DNA of 64,000 bases, from positions 1 to 64,000 of the forward strand of contig NZ_BAABWJ010000014.1 in assembly GCF_040372805.1 (NCBI RefSeq), written 5' to 3'. Both the position numbers and the translations under genes were made by a program. How positions within the stretch are numbered: the stretch's first letter is position 1; every line of letters begins with the position of its first letter. Source of the DNA: Pseudoteredinibacter isoporae_A. GTDB lineage: Bacteria > Pseudomonadota > Gammaproteobacteria > Pseudomonadales > Cellvibrionaceae. Below the pieces are notes generated by a model. It saw only the letters and a program-made list of their open reading frames with translations. It searched no databases and was not told the DNA's origin. Below are positions 41,910 to 51,314 of the stretch, one piece after another.

Positions 41910-43268
41910 ATGCATATTCATTTTTTAGGCATCTGTGGCACCTTTATGGGGAGTTTGGCGCAGTTGGCAAAGGCACTTGGCCATCAAGTGAGTGGCAGCG
42001 ATGCCAACGTTTATCCCCCCATGAGCACCCAGTTGGAGCTGGCGGGTATCGCCTTGCACGAAGGTTATCATCCAGACGCTCTCACGCCAGCGCCGGATCT
42101 TGTGATTATTGGCAATGCCATGTCGCGCGGGAATCCGGCTGTGGAGTATGTTCTCGACAAGCGAATGCCGTATTGCTCCGGTCCGCAATGGTTATGTGAC
42201 CATGTATTGCAGAGTCGCTGGGTCTTGGCGGTGGCCGGCACTCATGGCAAAACTACCACGAGCTCGATGCTGGCCTGGATTCTTGAATATGCTGGCATGT
42301 CACCGGGCTTTCTGATTGGGGGGGTGCCCGGCAACTTTCCGGTTTCGGCACGCCTTGGCGGTTCGGACTTTTTTGTGATTGAGGCAGATGAGTACGACAG
42401 CGCCTTTTTTGATAAGCGTTCCAAGTTTATTCACTATCGTCCGCAAACCTTGGTGATTAACAATCTTGAGTTCGATCATGCCGACATTTTTGACAGCCTG
42501 GCCGATATACAAAAACAATTTCATCATGTTGTGCGAACCGTCCCCAGCGTAGGGCAGGTGATTTACCCCGAGAACGTTCCTGCCATTGATGAGGTTCTGG
42601 ACAAGGGATGCTGGAGCGAAACTCAGAGTTTGGGTGGCGACTGGCAGCTGCTGGATGCCCAGGCCGATGGCTCCGAGTTTGTTGTTCAAGATCCCAACGG
42701 TGAGCAAGCTCGCGTTATCTGGGAGCTCAGCGGCCAGCATAATGTTGCCAATGGTATGGCGGCCATCGCAGCTGCGCGCCATGTTGGTGTTGAGCTGGCA
42801 CATGCAGCTGAGGCCTTGGGGCAGTTTGAGGGCGTGAAGCGTCGCCTGGAGAACCTCGGCGAAGTTAATGGTGTCACGGTGTATGATGACTTTGCTCATC
42901 ACCCGACGGCTATCGCCACGACTCTTGAGGGCTTGCGGAATAAAGTAGGAGGCAAGCGCGTCGTGGCGGTTCTTGAACCGCGCTCCAACACTATGAAGCT
43001 AGGTGTGCATAAAGAAACCTTGTTTGATGCCTGCGCAGAAGCAGATTTGGTCTTCTGTCTGCAACCCGAAGGGCTGGATTGGCGGCTGGAAGACTATGCA
43101 GGCGATATTGCGCAGGCTTTGACCGTGTCGGATTCAGTTGATGATTTGCTGGAAAACCTGTTGGCACAGGTCCAGTCAGGTGATCAGGTTGTGATCATGA
43201 GTAATGGTGGCTTTGCTGGTATTCATCAGCGCCTGCTTGACAAACTAGGCAAACGTGAGGAGCGTTGA
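41910..43268 (+). CDS. mpl: UDP-N-acetylmuramate:L-Ala-gamma-D-Glu-meso-DAP ligase
   Basis: Mpl (452 residues) recycles murein tripeptide by ligating it to UDP-MurNAc. Mur-ligase architecture: Rossmann start HIHFLGICGTFMGSLAQLAK, P-loop VAGTHGKTTTSSMLAW, IEADEYDSAFFDKRSKF, NNLEFDHADIF, GVKRRLE, YDDFAHHPTAI. The GICGTFMG start and EADEYD block separate Mpl from MurC. Its last bases overlap the GTG of an alternative ubiX start, but the real ubiX ATG follows by one base. Confidence 0.96.
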   Translation: MHIHFLGICGTFMGSLAQLAKALGHQVSGSDANVYPPMSTQLELAGIALHEGYHPDALTPAPDLVIIGNAMSRGNPAVEYVLDKRMPYCSGPQWLCDHVLQSRWVLAVAGTHGKTTTSSMLAWILEYAGMSPGFLIGGVPGNFPVSARLGGSDFFVIEADEYDSAFFDKRSKFIHYRPQTLVINNLEFDHADIFDSLADIQKQFHHVVRTVPSVGQVIYPENVPAIDEVLDKGCWSETQSLGGDWQLLDAQADGSEFVVQDPNGEQARVIWELSGQHNVANGMAAIAAARHVGVELAHAAEALGQFEGVKRRLENLGEVNGVTVYDDFAHHPTAIATTLEGLRNKVGGKRVVAVLEPRSNTMKLGVHKETLFDACAEADLVFCLQPEGLDWRLEDYAGDIAQALTVSDSVDDLLENLLAQVQSGDQVVIMSNGGFAGIHQRLLDKLGKREER

Positions 43269-43269
43269 T

Positions 43270-43869
43270 ATGCAGACTATCAGCTTGGCGATAACCGGTG
43301 GCTCAGGTGTGCAGTATGCATTGCGTTTGTTGCAGTGCTTGTTGGCGGCGGGATGCCAAGTCAATCTTATGGTGTCCCGGGCGGCCGGGGTGGTGATTAA
43401 TACCGAGACCGATTTGCAGTTGCCTGAAAATGAAGCGGATTGGGGTGCCTGGTTTTGTGAGCAACACCAGGTGAGCTCAGAGCGCCTGCGCTTTTACGGT
43501 CGTGAAGATTGGTTTTCTCCCGTCGCCTCTGGCTCCAGCCGTTGTGCCCCTTTGGTGATTTGCCCGGCGAGTGGCGGAACGCTTTCCGCGATTGCTTGTG
43601 GTGCGAGTAACAATTTGATCGAGCGTGCAGCAGACGTCGTGCTGAAAGAACGCAAACCCCTGTTGCTGGTGCCAAGAGAGATGCCGTATTCAGCGATACA
43701 TCTGGAAAATATGCTCAAGCTGACCCAGTTGGGCGCGATTGTCATGCCGGCCAGTCCCGGCTTTTACCATTCCCCAAAATCGATCGAAGAGTTGATCGAC
43801 TTTGTGGTCGCTAGAATTCTCGATCAATTGGGAATTGAGCAGGATCTCATGCCGCGTTGGGGAGAGTAG
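43270..43869 (+). CDS. ubiX: Flavin prenyltransferase UbiX
   Basis: UbiX (199 residues) makes prenylated FMN, the cofactor of UbiD-type decarboxylases in ubiquinone synthesis. ATG 43270 chosen because GAGGAG ends seven bases before it. Family segments: AITGGSGVQYALRLLQCL (flavin/prenyl pocket), RCAPLVICPASGGTLSAIACGASNNLIERAADVVLKE (in part), LLVPREMPYSAIHLENMLKL and IVMPASPGFY. UbiD is not in the window. One base after mpl, so co-transcribed. Confidence 0.95.
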   Translation: MQTISLAITGGSGVQYALRLLQCLLAAGCQVNLMVSRAAGVVINTETDLQLPENEADWGAWFCEQHQVSSERLRFYGREDWFSPVASGSSRCAPLVICPASGGTLSAIACGASNNLIERAADVVLKERKPLLLVPREMPYSAIHLENMLKLTQLGAIVMPASPGFYHSPKSIEELIDFVVARILDQLGIEQDLMPRWGE

Positions 43870-43911
43870 CTCCGCGCGAATGAGTGACATCTGCGGCGAA
43901 GGGCGGCATAA

Positions 43912-44889
43912 CTAGCAGAGGCGATTCTGTGGTGCACCCTTCAAGAAACCCGTCAGATTGTCCGCCATGATATTGAGGAGGCGTTGTCGGGCTTCGCGGC
44001 TGCCCCAGGCCGAGTGCGGGCTCAGAATCAAATTGCGGTCTTGCAAAGACAGCAGTGGGTGATCGCTGGGAGGTGGCTCCTGACTCAGGGTGTCCAGTGC
44101 GGCACCGCCGATCCAGGCTTCGTCCAATGCTCGGTGCAAAGCACGCTCATCAATTAGGCCGCCACGAGACACGTTGACCAGCAAGGCGCTGGCCTTCATT
44201 GCTTGCAGTTCGGCTTCGGCAATGAGGTGGCTTGTTGCGGGGGTGAGGGGGCAGTGTAGGCTGATCACGTCGCTTTGTTCGATCACTTCAGAAAAGGCGG
44301 TTCTGCCCGATTCGATGTCATCGTTGTTCTGCCCTTTGCGGGCGGCAATTAAAACGTTCATGCCAAATGCTGCGCCAATATTGCTGACGGCTTTACCGAT
44401 GCTACCGTGGCCGATGATGCCGAGGGTCTTGTCTTGTAGTTCTGTGATGGGGTAATCCAGCAGGCAGAAAAAGGGGCTTTTGCTCCATTGGCCATTTTTC
44501 GCGGCGGCGTCATAGCGTTGTAGCTGCGTTGCCAGATTCAGGATCATGGCCCAGCAGTGCTGAGCGACACTGGCCGTGCCATAGCCAGCAACATTGCAGA
44601 CCTGAACACCTTGAGCCGCGGCCGCCGGTAAATCGACATTGTTGCTGCCCGTGGCCGCTATCAGAATCAACTTGAGTCTTGGGCAGGCCCTGAGTAACTC
44701 GGCATCAATCACGACCTTATTGCTGACAATCAATTCAGCGTTCTTGCAGCGCTCAATGCGATCCTGGGGTAGGGTGCTGCCGTGTATCTGCCAATGCTCG
44801 ACTTGATCGAGTAGTGGGCTGAGGTTTAAGTCATTGGGGCCTAAACTGTCGGCGTCGAGAATAACGGCGTTTTGCATGCGATGGTCCAT
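43912..44889 (-). CDS. D-2-hydroxyacid dehydrogenase
   Basis: NAD-dependent 2-hydroxyacid dehydrogenase, 325 residues (an ATG at 44877 is also possible). NAD-binding GHGSIGKAVSNIGAAFGMNV; catalytic Arg in NVSRGGLIDE, the Glu region QEPPPSDHPLL and catalytic His in LSPHSAWGSREARQRL. The GTASVAQHCWAMIL segment resembles hydroxypyruvate/glycerate dehydrogenase (HprA). Substrate not certain. It converges with ubiX, with 42 bases between. Confidence 0.88.
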   Translation of the reverse strand: MDHRMQNAVILDADSLGPNDLNLSPLLDQVEHWQIHGSTLPQDRIERCKNAELIVSNKVVIDAELLRACPRLKLILIAATGSNNVDLPAAAAQGVQVCNVAGYGTASVAQHCWAMILNLATQLQRYDAAAKNGQWSKSPFFCLLDYPITELQDKTLGIIGHGSIGKAVSNIGAAFGMNVLIAARKGQNNDDIESGRTAFSEVIEQSDVISLHCPLTPATSHLIAEAELQAMKASALLVNVSRGGLIDERALHRALDEAWIGGAALDTLSQEPPPSDHPLLSLQDRNLILSPHSAWGSREARQRLLNIMADNLTGFLKGAPQNRLC

Positions 44890-45199
44890 TCAAGTTGCTT
44901 GGGGTCTTACTTAAGGTACGTTTCGGTTCCGCGTTTTTCGGGTCTGAAAGGCGCACTCAGGAACCCCAAGCTCAGACTGTGTTCAAAGAGCGGCAGTATA
45001 CGCGAGTAAGGCCCTGTAATCGTCTCTTGTGCGCGATATGGCGTAAGCTAAGTGGCTGTTTTTACAGGTGTAAAGTTCAGTCAATTTCAGGCTTTTTCAG
45101 GTTATTACTGTTCCGATAGGATATTATTCGCCTTTTTTAATGAAAGTTGCCTTCAAAGGGAAGGCTCATGTAAATATTTAAGGTCTATTAGGATTTATC
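44890..45199. other. 310-base divergent gap before the RND gene
   Basis: No gene. It should hold the promoters of the dehydrogenase (minus) and RND permease (plus). An AT-rich patch with TATTATTC near 45122 is a possible -10; a GCCTTC/GAAGGC mini-hairpin lies near 45150. Confidence 0.45.
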
Positions 45200-47710
45200 A
45201 TGCTAAGAGGTTTAGCGGCGTTCTACCAGGGAATTGTCATTCAGCGCCCCTGGTTTAGCCTGTTGCTGGTGTTGGCGTTGACGGCTGCGGCCGCCGCTGG
45301 CCTGCCAAATTTCAAATTGGATGCGTCATCCGAATCTCTGACTCTTGAAAATGACAAAGACCTGGATTATTTCCGCGAAGTCTATGGCCGCTATCAAAGT
45401 GGTGATTTTTTAGTCGTTACTTATCGTCCCAATGCCGATTTGTTTTCAGACGAAGCCATTGAAAATTTGCGACGTTTATCCAATGACCTGGCTCAGGTTG
45501 ATGGGGTTGATTCTGTACTGAGCATGCTGAATGTGCCGCTATTGTACAGCCCGAAGTTGAGTTTGACGGATCTCAGCGCTGAACCCCGCACGCTGATGAG
45601 TGACGGGGTCGATCGCGCGTTGGCCAAGCAGGAGTTTTGGCAGAGTCCGATTTACCGAGACATGTTATTGAGCCCGGATGGACGCACCACCGCCGTCCTG
45701 GCGAATCTGAAAGTTGATAATACCTACCTTGCGCTGGTTAAAAAGCGCGATGAATTGCGCACCTTATTTAAAAACAATGCGCTCAGCCCCGAACAACAGA
45801 TTGAGTATGAACAAGTCAGTGCAGAGTTTCTGGCCTATCGCACTGAGGCTGCCGTAAAAGACAAAGCCCGCGTGGCCAAGGTTCGCGAGATTGTCGATGC
45901 CTATTCAGGTCGTGCGGAAATGTTTGTCGGCGGGGTCACCATGATCACGGCGGACATGATCGATTTTATTCGCAGCGACTTGGTGGTGTTCGGGATAGGT
46001 ATTGTCTTGTTTATTATTTTGCTGCTGGCGGTAATTTTTCGCCAATGGCGTTTTATCATTCTGCCCCTGTCGACCTGTCTGGTTACGGCGGTTTTGATGC
46101 TCGGTATGTTGAGCTGGCTGGATTGGCGTTTGACGGTCATCTCATCCAACTTTGTGGCGTTGCTGCTGATCGCTACCTTGGCAATTACCATTCACTTGGT
46201 GGTTCGCTTTCGCGAGTCCTATGGTGAGCACCCGCATTGGAGTAAAGATCAGCTGGTCATGGATATGGTGCACTATATGCTGCGCCCCTGCCTGTTTACA
46301 GCCCTGACAACGGTGGTTGCTTTTGCTTCTCTGGTGGTCAGCGGAATTCGCCCGGTCATTGATTTTGGCTGGATGATGACCATGGGCTTGGCCGTTGGTT
46401 TTTGCATGGCTTTTATTCTGTTGCCTGCCGGCCTAATGGTTTGGCCTTTGGGTGATCCAAAAGATAATGGGGATCAATCCAAGGCCTTTACATTGCGCTT
46501 TTCGCGCTTTGCTGAGCAGCGTGGCACATTGGTTATTCTGTTGTCGATTGCCGCGGCGGCGTTTTCTGCCTACGGCCTGTCTTTGTTGAAAGTGGATAAT
46601 CGCTTTATCGACTACTTCCACAAGGACACGGAAATCTATCAGGGAATGGAGGCGATCGACCGACGTTTGGGTGGCACGATGCCGCTGGAGCTGATCATTG
46701 ATGTCGCGCCGGAACAGGCGCCAGCCGAGGATCTGACGAACGAAGAAGACGATGAGTTCGCCGATGAGTTTGGTGATGAATTCGGGGATGATGTCTTCGC
46801 CGATGAATCAGGAGAATCGGAATCTGTTTACTGGTTCACCACTGCGGGCTTGAGCAAAGTCGAATCCCTGCACGATTATCTTGAGTCGCTTCCTGAAGTC
46901 GGAAAAGTCCAGTCTCTGGCCATTGCCTACAAGGTGGCCAAAGATGTGAATGGCGGCAGCCTGAGTGATTTTGAACTGGCGATTCTCCGTCAGGCCTTGC
47001 CCGACAGCATTAATGACGTCTTGGTTAAACCGTATCTGGCTATCGAGCAGGAACAAACCCGCATCGCCATGCGCCTGGTGGAGACCAGCCCAGAGCTGGA
47101 TCGTATGACCATCATGAGTAAGATTCGTGACCATGCCATCAACGAGCTGGGTTATGCGCCTGAACAGGTCCACTTCAGTGGTATGCTGGTGCTGTACAAC
47201 AATATGCTCAACAGTTTGTTTGACTCTCAAATCATGACCTTAGGGGCGGTCTTTATTGCCATCATGATTATGTTTGTCATTCTGTTTCGTTCGGTTTCAC
47301 TTGCCTTGATTGCCATCGTGCCCAATATGCTGGCGGCGTTTATGGTCCTTGGTGGGATGGGGTGGGCAGGCATTCCCTTGGATATGATGACCATCACGAT
47401 TGCTGCTATTACTGTCGGAATTGCGGTGGATCATGAGATTCATTACATCACCTGTTTCAAGCGGGAATTTGAAAAAGACGGTAACTATGTGGCGACGATG
47501 CATCGTTCCCATGGGACGATTGGACGAGCGCTGTACTATACTGCTATTACCATTATTGTTGGTTTCTCGGTTCTGGCCTTGTCGGAGTTTATTCCTTCGA
47601 TTTACTTTGGACTGTTGACCGGTGGTTCAATGATTGCAGCAACCTTGGCCTCCCTGGTTTTGTTGCCAAAACTGTTGTTACTGTTTAAACCTCTCGGCCC
47701 TGAAGCATAA
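45200..47710 (+). CDS. RND-superfamily (MMPL-type) permease
   Basis: 836-residue inner-membrane exporter of the MMPL/HpnN-like RND class. TM1 (WFSLLLVLALTAAAAAGLP) is followed by a periplasmic loop, helices TM2-6 with a sterol-sensing-like block (about 255-415), TM7 near 435, a second loop, then TM8-12. The second periplasmic loop carries an unusual acidic insert (EDDEFADEFGDEFGDDVF) around residue 515. RND permeases of this class export lipids or hydrophobic compounds. It ends 32 bases before exosortase H, so a link to envelope or exopolysaccharide traffic is possible, but unproven. Confidence 0.9.
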   Translation: MLRGLAAFYQGIVIQRPWFSLLLVLALTAAAAAGLPNFKLDASSESLTLENDKDLDYFREVYGRYQSGDFLVVTYRPNADLFSDEAIENLRRLSNDLAQVDGVDSVLSMLNVPLLYSPKLSLTDLSAEPRTLMSDGVDRALAKQEFWQSPIYRDMLLSPDGRTTAVLANLKVDNTYLALVKKRDELRTLFKNNALSPEQQIEYEQVSAEFLAYRTEAAVKDKARVAKVREIVDAYSGRAEMFVGGVTMITADMIDFIRSDLVVFGIGIVLFIILLLAVIFRQWRFIILPLSTCLVTAVLMLGMLSWLDWRLTVISSNFVALLLIATLAITIHLVVRFRESYGEHPHWSKDQLVMDMVHYMLRPCLFTALTTVVAFASLVVSGIRPVIDFGWMMTMGLAVGFCMAFILLPAGLMVWPLGDPKDNGDQSKAFTLRFSRFAEQRGTLVILLSIAAAAFSAYGLSLLKVDNRFIDYFHKDTEIYQGMEAIDRRLGGTMPLELIIDVAPEQAPAEDLTNEEDDEFADEFGDEFGDDVFADESGESESVYWFTTAGLSKVESLHDYLESLPEVGKVQSLAIAYKVAKDVNGGSLSDFELAILRQALPDSINDVLVKPYLAIEQEQTRIAMRLVETSPELDRMTIMSKIRDHAINELGYAPEQVHFSGMLVLYNNMLNSLFDSQIMTLGAVFIAIMIMFVILFRSVSLALIAIVPNMLAAFMVLGGMGWAGIPLDMMTITIAAITVGIAVDHEIHYITCFKREFEKDGNYVATMHRSHGTIGRALYYTAITIIVGFSVLALSEFIPSIYFGLLTGGSMIAATLASLVLLPKLLLLFKPLGPEA

Positions 47711-47742
47711 GGGGCCGAACCTAAGTCGCCCAAGGAAAATCG

Positions 47743-48255
47743 ATGCTGCGCTACAGTGCCTGGTTTTTTGCCGTTCTCGTCGTATTGTTTGGTCTCGAAA
47801 TGTTGGGGCCAGTTCAGGAAAATGTCATCCTTCCTTTTACCGCTTTCATCGCCAAGGTGTGTGTCGCCATTGTCACACCCTTTGATGGAAACGTGCTCGC
47901 TTACGGGAAAATTTTACAGAGCTCTGTAAATGGCTTTGCCGTTTCGATTGAGCCAGGTTGTAATGGCGTGGAAGCGACCATTATGCTGATTGCAGCAGCA
48001 GTTGCTTTCCCGGCGACCTTGAAGCAAAAGCTTGCGGTGGTAGTGATCGGCTTTTTTGCTATCCAGGCGGCGAATATCTTGCGCATCATCAGTTTGTTCT
48101 ATCTGGGACAGTGGAATATGCAGGTGTTCGAGTGGGCTCATTTGTATTTGTGGCCTGTGCTGATCATGGTTGATGTGTTGGCGGTCTTCCTTGTCTGGTT
48201 GCGGGTGATTAACCGCCCACTGGATTCTGACTCTGGGGACGAGGTTGCAGCATGA
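47743..48255 (+). CDS. xrtH: Exosortase H
   Basis: Integral-membrane transpeptidase-like protein of 170 residues that processes secreted proteins carrying a C-terminal sorting tail (IPTL-CTERM type for the H class). Catalytic residues by position: Cys73 in SIEPGCNGVEA, Arg114 in NILRIISLFYLGQ, His133 in FEWAHLYLWP. Short length and the GCNGVEA motif are typical for the H subfamily. It overlaps the next gene by four bases (ATGA). No protein in this window ends with an IPTL-type tail, so its targets lie elsewhere. Confidence 0.9.
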   Translation: MLRYSAWFFAVLVVLFGLEMLGPVQENVILPFTAFIAKVCVAIVTPFDGNVLAYGKILQSSVNGFAVSIEPGCNGVEATIMLIAAAVAFPATLKQKLAVVVIGFFAIQAANILRIISLFYLGQWNMQVFEWAHLYLWPVLIMVDVLAVFLVWLRVINRPLDSDSGDEVAA

Positions 48256-48902
48256 TTAAGCGAGCGGCCAATATTGGCCCTGGTGCGTTTTTTATTCGCA
48301 TTATTGTGGCCATGATTCCCTGCTTTGCTCTGTGGTGGTTTATGGGGGACGGGTGGCTTCAGCCGGCCAGCGATATGGCCGGCGCAATTTTGGAGTGGCT
48401 CTTGCCCGATTCTGTGAACAGTCTTCAGCTGACCGATGGAACCTTGCAGGTGGTGAGCAATTGGGGAGAGGTGCAAGGTCGACTTGTGCCCGCTCGCGCG
48501 GCGGGTTATGCCTTGGCGTTTGAGTCCAATGTGCGAGTGTTGAGTTACTCGGTTCCGTTTTATTTCGCTTTACAAACCGCCTTGTGGAACTGGAATGTCA
48601 AAAAGAACATGGTGATATCGCTTCTGGTTCTCTATTCGGTCGTTACAGTCAGCATGGTATTTCTGTGTGCAAAATCCGTGATGGTTGGGCTGGGCGGTGC
48701 TTTTATGGAAGCCAATCGCCATTGGTATGCATCGAGAGATTTTATTGCTTTGGGTTTTCAATTGGCAACCTTGATGCTGCCGGTACTGGTGCCTGTATTT
48801 TGCTGGATTGTCACCAATCAGTCAGAACTGCGGTCCCTGTTTATGTCGATGTCGACCAAGCCCGGTGATGAGTCTAACGCTGAACCGGAAGAGTCAGAAT
48901 AA
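48252..48902 (+). CDS. Exosortase H-associated membrane protein
   Basis: 216 residues with about four hydrophobic helices (IIVAMIPCFALWWFMG; VLSYSVPFYFALQTALW; VISLLVLYSVVTVSMVFLC; LATLMLPVLVPVFCWIV) and an acidic tail. Genes of this type follow xrtH in many gammaproteobacteria and are annotated only by that association. The start overlaps xrtH by four bases, implying coupled translation and a joint complex. The 3' end overlaps the convergent histidine kinase gene by 29 bases. Confidence 0.8.
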   Translation: MIKRAANIGPGAFFIRIIVAMIPCFALWWFMGDGWLQPASDMAGAILEWLLPDSVNSLQLTDGTLQVVSNWGEVQGRLVPARAAGYALAFESNVRVLSYSVPFYFALQTALWNWNVKKNMVISLLVLYSVVTVSMVFLCAKSVMVGLGGAFMEANRHWYASRDFIALGFQLATLMLPVLVPVFCWIVTNQSELRSLFMSMSTKPGDESNAEPEESE

Positions 48903-50217
48903 AGGACGCACCCCCTAAGATCGGGGAGCGGCCCACTTCGACGCTGCCGCTGTACGCACTGACGATATCAATGGCGACAGCCAGACCAATACCCTGGCCT
49001 TTGTTGGCGGTGTCAGCCCGTTGTCCCCGCGTCAAAATGCTCTGTCGTTGATTACCGGCCACTCCGGGGCCGTCGTCTTCAACACGAATCACCCACTGGC
49101 CATCCATTTCCTCGGCATCCACAAAGACTTGGCGTCGGCCGTATTTGCAGGCATTGTCCAAGAAGTTGCCCATCAGCTCCATAAAATCAGCCTCTTCGCC
49201 CTGTATCAGGCAGTCGGCAGGAATCAAAAGGGAAAAATCCTTTTCATCGCGGTCATAAACCTTGCCCAGAGCGTTAATGAGTCGCTTACATAGCTGACGC
49301 AAGTTGATGCTGCGGTTGATGTTGACCTTGGCTCCCAGGCTCGCGCGGCTCAACTGATGACTGACGATTTCATCCATGCGACGCAGTGGGTCGGCCAATT
49401 TTTTTTCCAGTTCAGGGTCTTGCTGAGCGAAGCCAGAGATGACCGCCAGCGGCGTTTTCAAACTGTGGGCCAGATCGTTGAGGGTATTTTTATAGCGTTC
49501 ACTTTGTTGGGTTTGGTTGGCGAGCACCTGATTCAGACTCTGGGTAACTGGAATGATCTCGGATGGGTAGTTGCCCGGCAGTTGTTCGTCAGGCGACTCT
49601 CGCAGTTTGTCGATATCGGATTTCAAACGCTTTAAGGGCTGAAGGCCCCAGCGCATGATCAGCAATTGGGCAAAGATAATAAAAATGCCGAGGCTGCCAA
49701 GCCACTGCCCCAATTGTTGGCGATAGCTGCGCAACTCTGCGTCCCATACCGAGCTGTCGCGCCAAATAATCAAGCGAACCGGTAAATTACCTTCATTGTT
49801 TTCCCACTCAACATCAAAACTCAAACTGAAAACTCGGCCCTGGCTGCTGATCAGGTCCTGAAAATGTTCCTTGCCAGCATTGATCCGCTCGGGTTTTAAA
49901 TCCGATGGGGTTGGAAAAAGCACGGAAGGGGACTGCCACTGCATGCCTTCCGGTGTGAAAATCCAAGCGTATAGACCGGAACCTGGCCGACTGAAGCCGG
50001 GGTCGTGCAGTTCCTGGGAAATTTGAGGCTGCCCGCCACTAATATCGATGGAGCCTAGCAGCATATACATCTGACTGCCGAGGCGGTTTTTCTCAGCCGA
50101 GGTCAGGCTGCGCTGGAACGCCTGGTCGAGCATGTAGCCGCTTAGTCCAAGCACCGCTGGTAAAACCAGCAGTGAGGCCAGAGTAAAGCGTGACGCGAGT
50201 GAACGAAATAGTCGCAA
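48874..50217 (-). CDS. PhoQ-like sensor histidine kinase
   Basis: 447 residues. The only plausible start is a TTG at 50217, 12 bases after the regulator's stop, with AAGG about ten bases upstream. TM1 (LASLLVLPAVLGLSGYML) and TM2 (WLGSLGIFIIFAQLLIM) bracket a periplasmic sensor of about 150 residues. HAMP-like linker, HisKA box NDLAHSLKTPLAVISGFAQ, and HATPase with N box MGNFLDNACKYGR and GPGVAGN / GQGIGLAVA. The AHSLKTPL box is typical for PhoQ relatives sensing divalent cations or cationic peptides; ligand not provable. Confidence 0.9.
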   Translation of the reverse strand: MRLFRSLASRFTLASLLVLPAVLGLSGYMLDQAFQRSLTSAEKNRLGSQMYMLLGSIDISGGQPQISQELHDPGFSRPGSGLYAWIFTPEGMQWQSPSVLFPTPSDLKPERINAGKEHFQDLISSQGRVFSLSFDVEWENNEGNLPVRLIIWRDSSVWDAELRSYRQQLGQWLGSLGIFIIFAQLLIMRWGLQPLKRLKSDIDKLRESPDEQLPGNYPSEIIPVTQSLNQVLANQTQQSERYKNTLNDLAHSLKTPLAVISGFAQQDPELEKKLADPLRRMDEIVSHQLSRASLGAKVNINRSINLRQLCKRLINALGKVYDRDEKDFSLLIPADCLIQGEEADFMELMGNFLDNACKYGRRQVFVDAEEMDGQWVIRVEDDGPGVAGNQRQSILTRGQRADTANKGQGIGLAVAIDIVSAYSGSVEVGRSPILGGASFILTLPVQR

Positions 50218-50229
50218 AGCGGATGGGCC

Positions 50230-50910
50230 TTAGCTCTGTGTTTCCAAAGCGAATCGGTAACCTTGACCGCGAACGGTGTCGATGGGCTTTAAATCGCTGT
50301 TGGGGTCGATCTTCTTACGAAGGCGCCCAATAAAGACTTCAATGACATTGCTGTCGCGATCGAAATCCTGATCGTAAAGGTGTTCGGTCAACTCGGTTTT
50401 TGAAACCAGTTTGCCCGCATTCAGAGCCAGATATTCCAGGGTGTTGTATTCGAAGCTGGTCAGTTCCAGTTTTACGCCATCGCGGCTGACGGTTTTTGCC
50501 GCAGTATTGATTACCAATGGGCCGTAATCCAGGCTGGGGCTGGCGTGGCCAGCGGCACGTCGCAGCAGAGCATTAATTCGAGCGAGCAGTTCTTCGTTTT
50601 GGAACGGCTTGACGACGTAGTCGTCGGCGCCAGCTTCCAGCCCCTCAACTTTGTCTTGCCAGTTGCCGCGGGCAGTAAGAATGAGAATAGGGTATTTCTG
50701 ACCTTCTGCACGTAACTGTTTCACCACTTCAAGGCCATCAACCTCAGGAAGGCCGAGATCGATGATGGCCAAATCGTAGGGGTGTTCGGTGCCTAGAAAA
50801 ATGGCTTCACGGCCATCGCCACAGGCGTCGCTCACATAACCGGCGGATTTTAGTTGGGTGCAAATCTGCTCACGAATATGAGGCTCATCTTCCACTACAA
50901 GTAAACGCAT
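50230..50910 (-). CDS. PhoP/OmpR-family response regulator
   Basis: 226 residues: receiver domain with phosphoacceptor Asp in LAIIDLGLPEVDGLEV, Lys in LKPF-like VVKPFQNEEL, then an OmpR winged helix (LTSFEYNTLEYLALNAG, VIEVFIGRLRKKIDP, VRGQGYRF). ATG 50910. Operon with the kinase downstream and close to the PepSY gene upstream, a grouping seen with PhoPQ-like systems. Confidence 0.93.
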   Translation of the reverse strand: MRLLVVEDEPHIREQICTQLKSAGYVSDACGDGREAIFLGTEHPYDLAIIDLGLPEVDGLEVVKQLRAEGQKYPILILTARGNWQDKVEGLEAGADDYVVKPFQNEELLARINALLRRAAGHASPSLDYGPLVINTAAKTVSRDGVKLELTSFEYNTLEYLALNAGKLVSKTELTEHLYDQDFDRDSNVIEVFIGRLRKKIDPNSDLKPIDTVRGQGYRFALETQS

Positions 50911-50978
50911 AGGAGGTCTCGTAACTGTTTAATCCCAGGGCTATGTTGCCGATAGCCGACAGTGGTTGTGCTGTTATT

Positions 50979-51314
50979 TTAGTCTGCAATCCAGATTTGT
51001 TGAACTTTACCAGACCCTGTAAGCACTTTCACAGTGTAACCGCCTTGTCCTCGTTGAACTTTGAGAACTTTTCCCTTGGACTTTTTGAGGGCTTTCTGGG
51101 CGGCTTTGGCTTGTCCAGCTGGGCTGGCCTTGCCATCGTCTTGGCTGCCAGCTTTGGCGAGCTGATAAATAATTCGGCTTTGGGGGGGCGGTGGAGTGCT
51201 TGCTTTGACGGTGTCCGCAATCGTTATGTTCTCTCCTGCTGCGTTCAAACTGAGCGTAGCGGTGCCCGCTAGAAAAGCGCTGAGCAGGCCTGTCATTATT
51301 CGATGCATCGTCAT
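50979..51314 (-). CDS. Secreted PepSY-domain protein
   Basis: 111 residues with signal peptide (IMTGLLSAFLAGTATLSLNA). The C-terminal half (KAAQKALKKSKGKVLKVQR, GGYTVKVLTGSGKVQQIWI) fits a PepSY domain, a small periplasmic module often encoded upstream of two-component systems and suggested to inhibit proteases. ATG at 51314, or 51308. It lies 68 bases ahead of the response regulator on the same strand, so probably the first gene of the operon. Confidence 0.8.
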   Translation of the reverse strand: MTMHRIMTGLLSAFLAGTATLSLNAAGENITIADTVKASTPPPPQSRIIYQLAKAGSQDDGKASPAGQAKAAQKALKKSKGKVLKVQRGQGGYTVKVLTGSGKVQQIWIAD

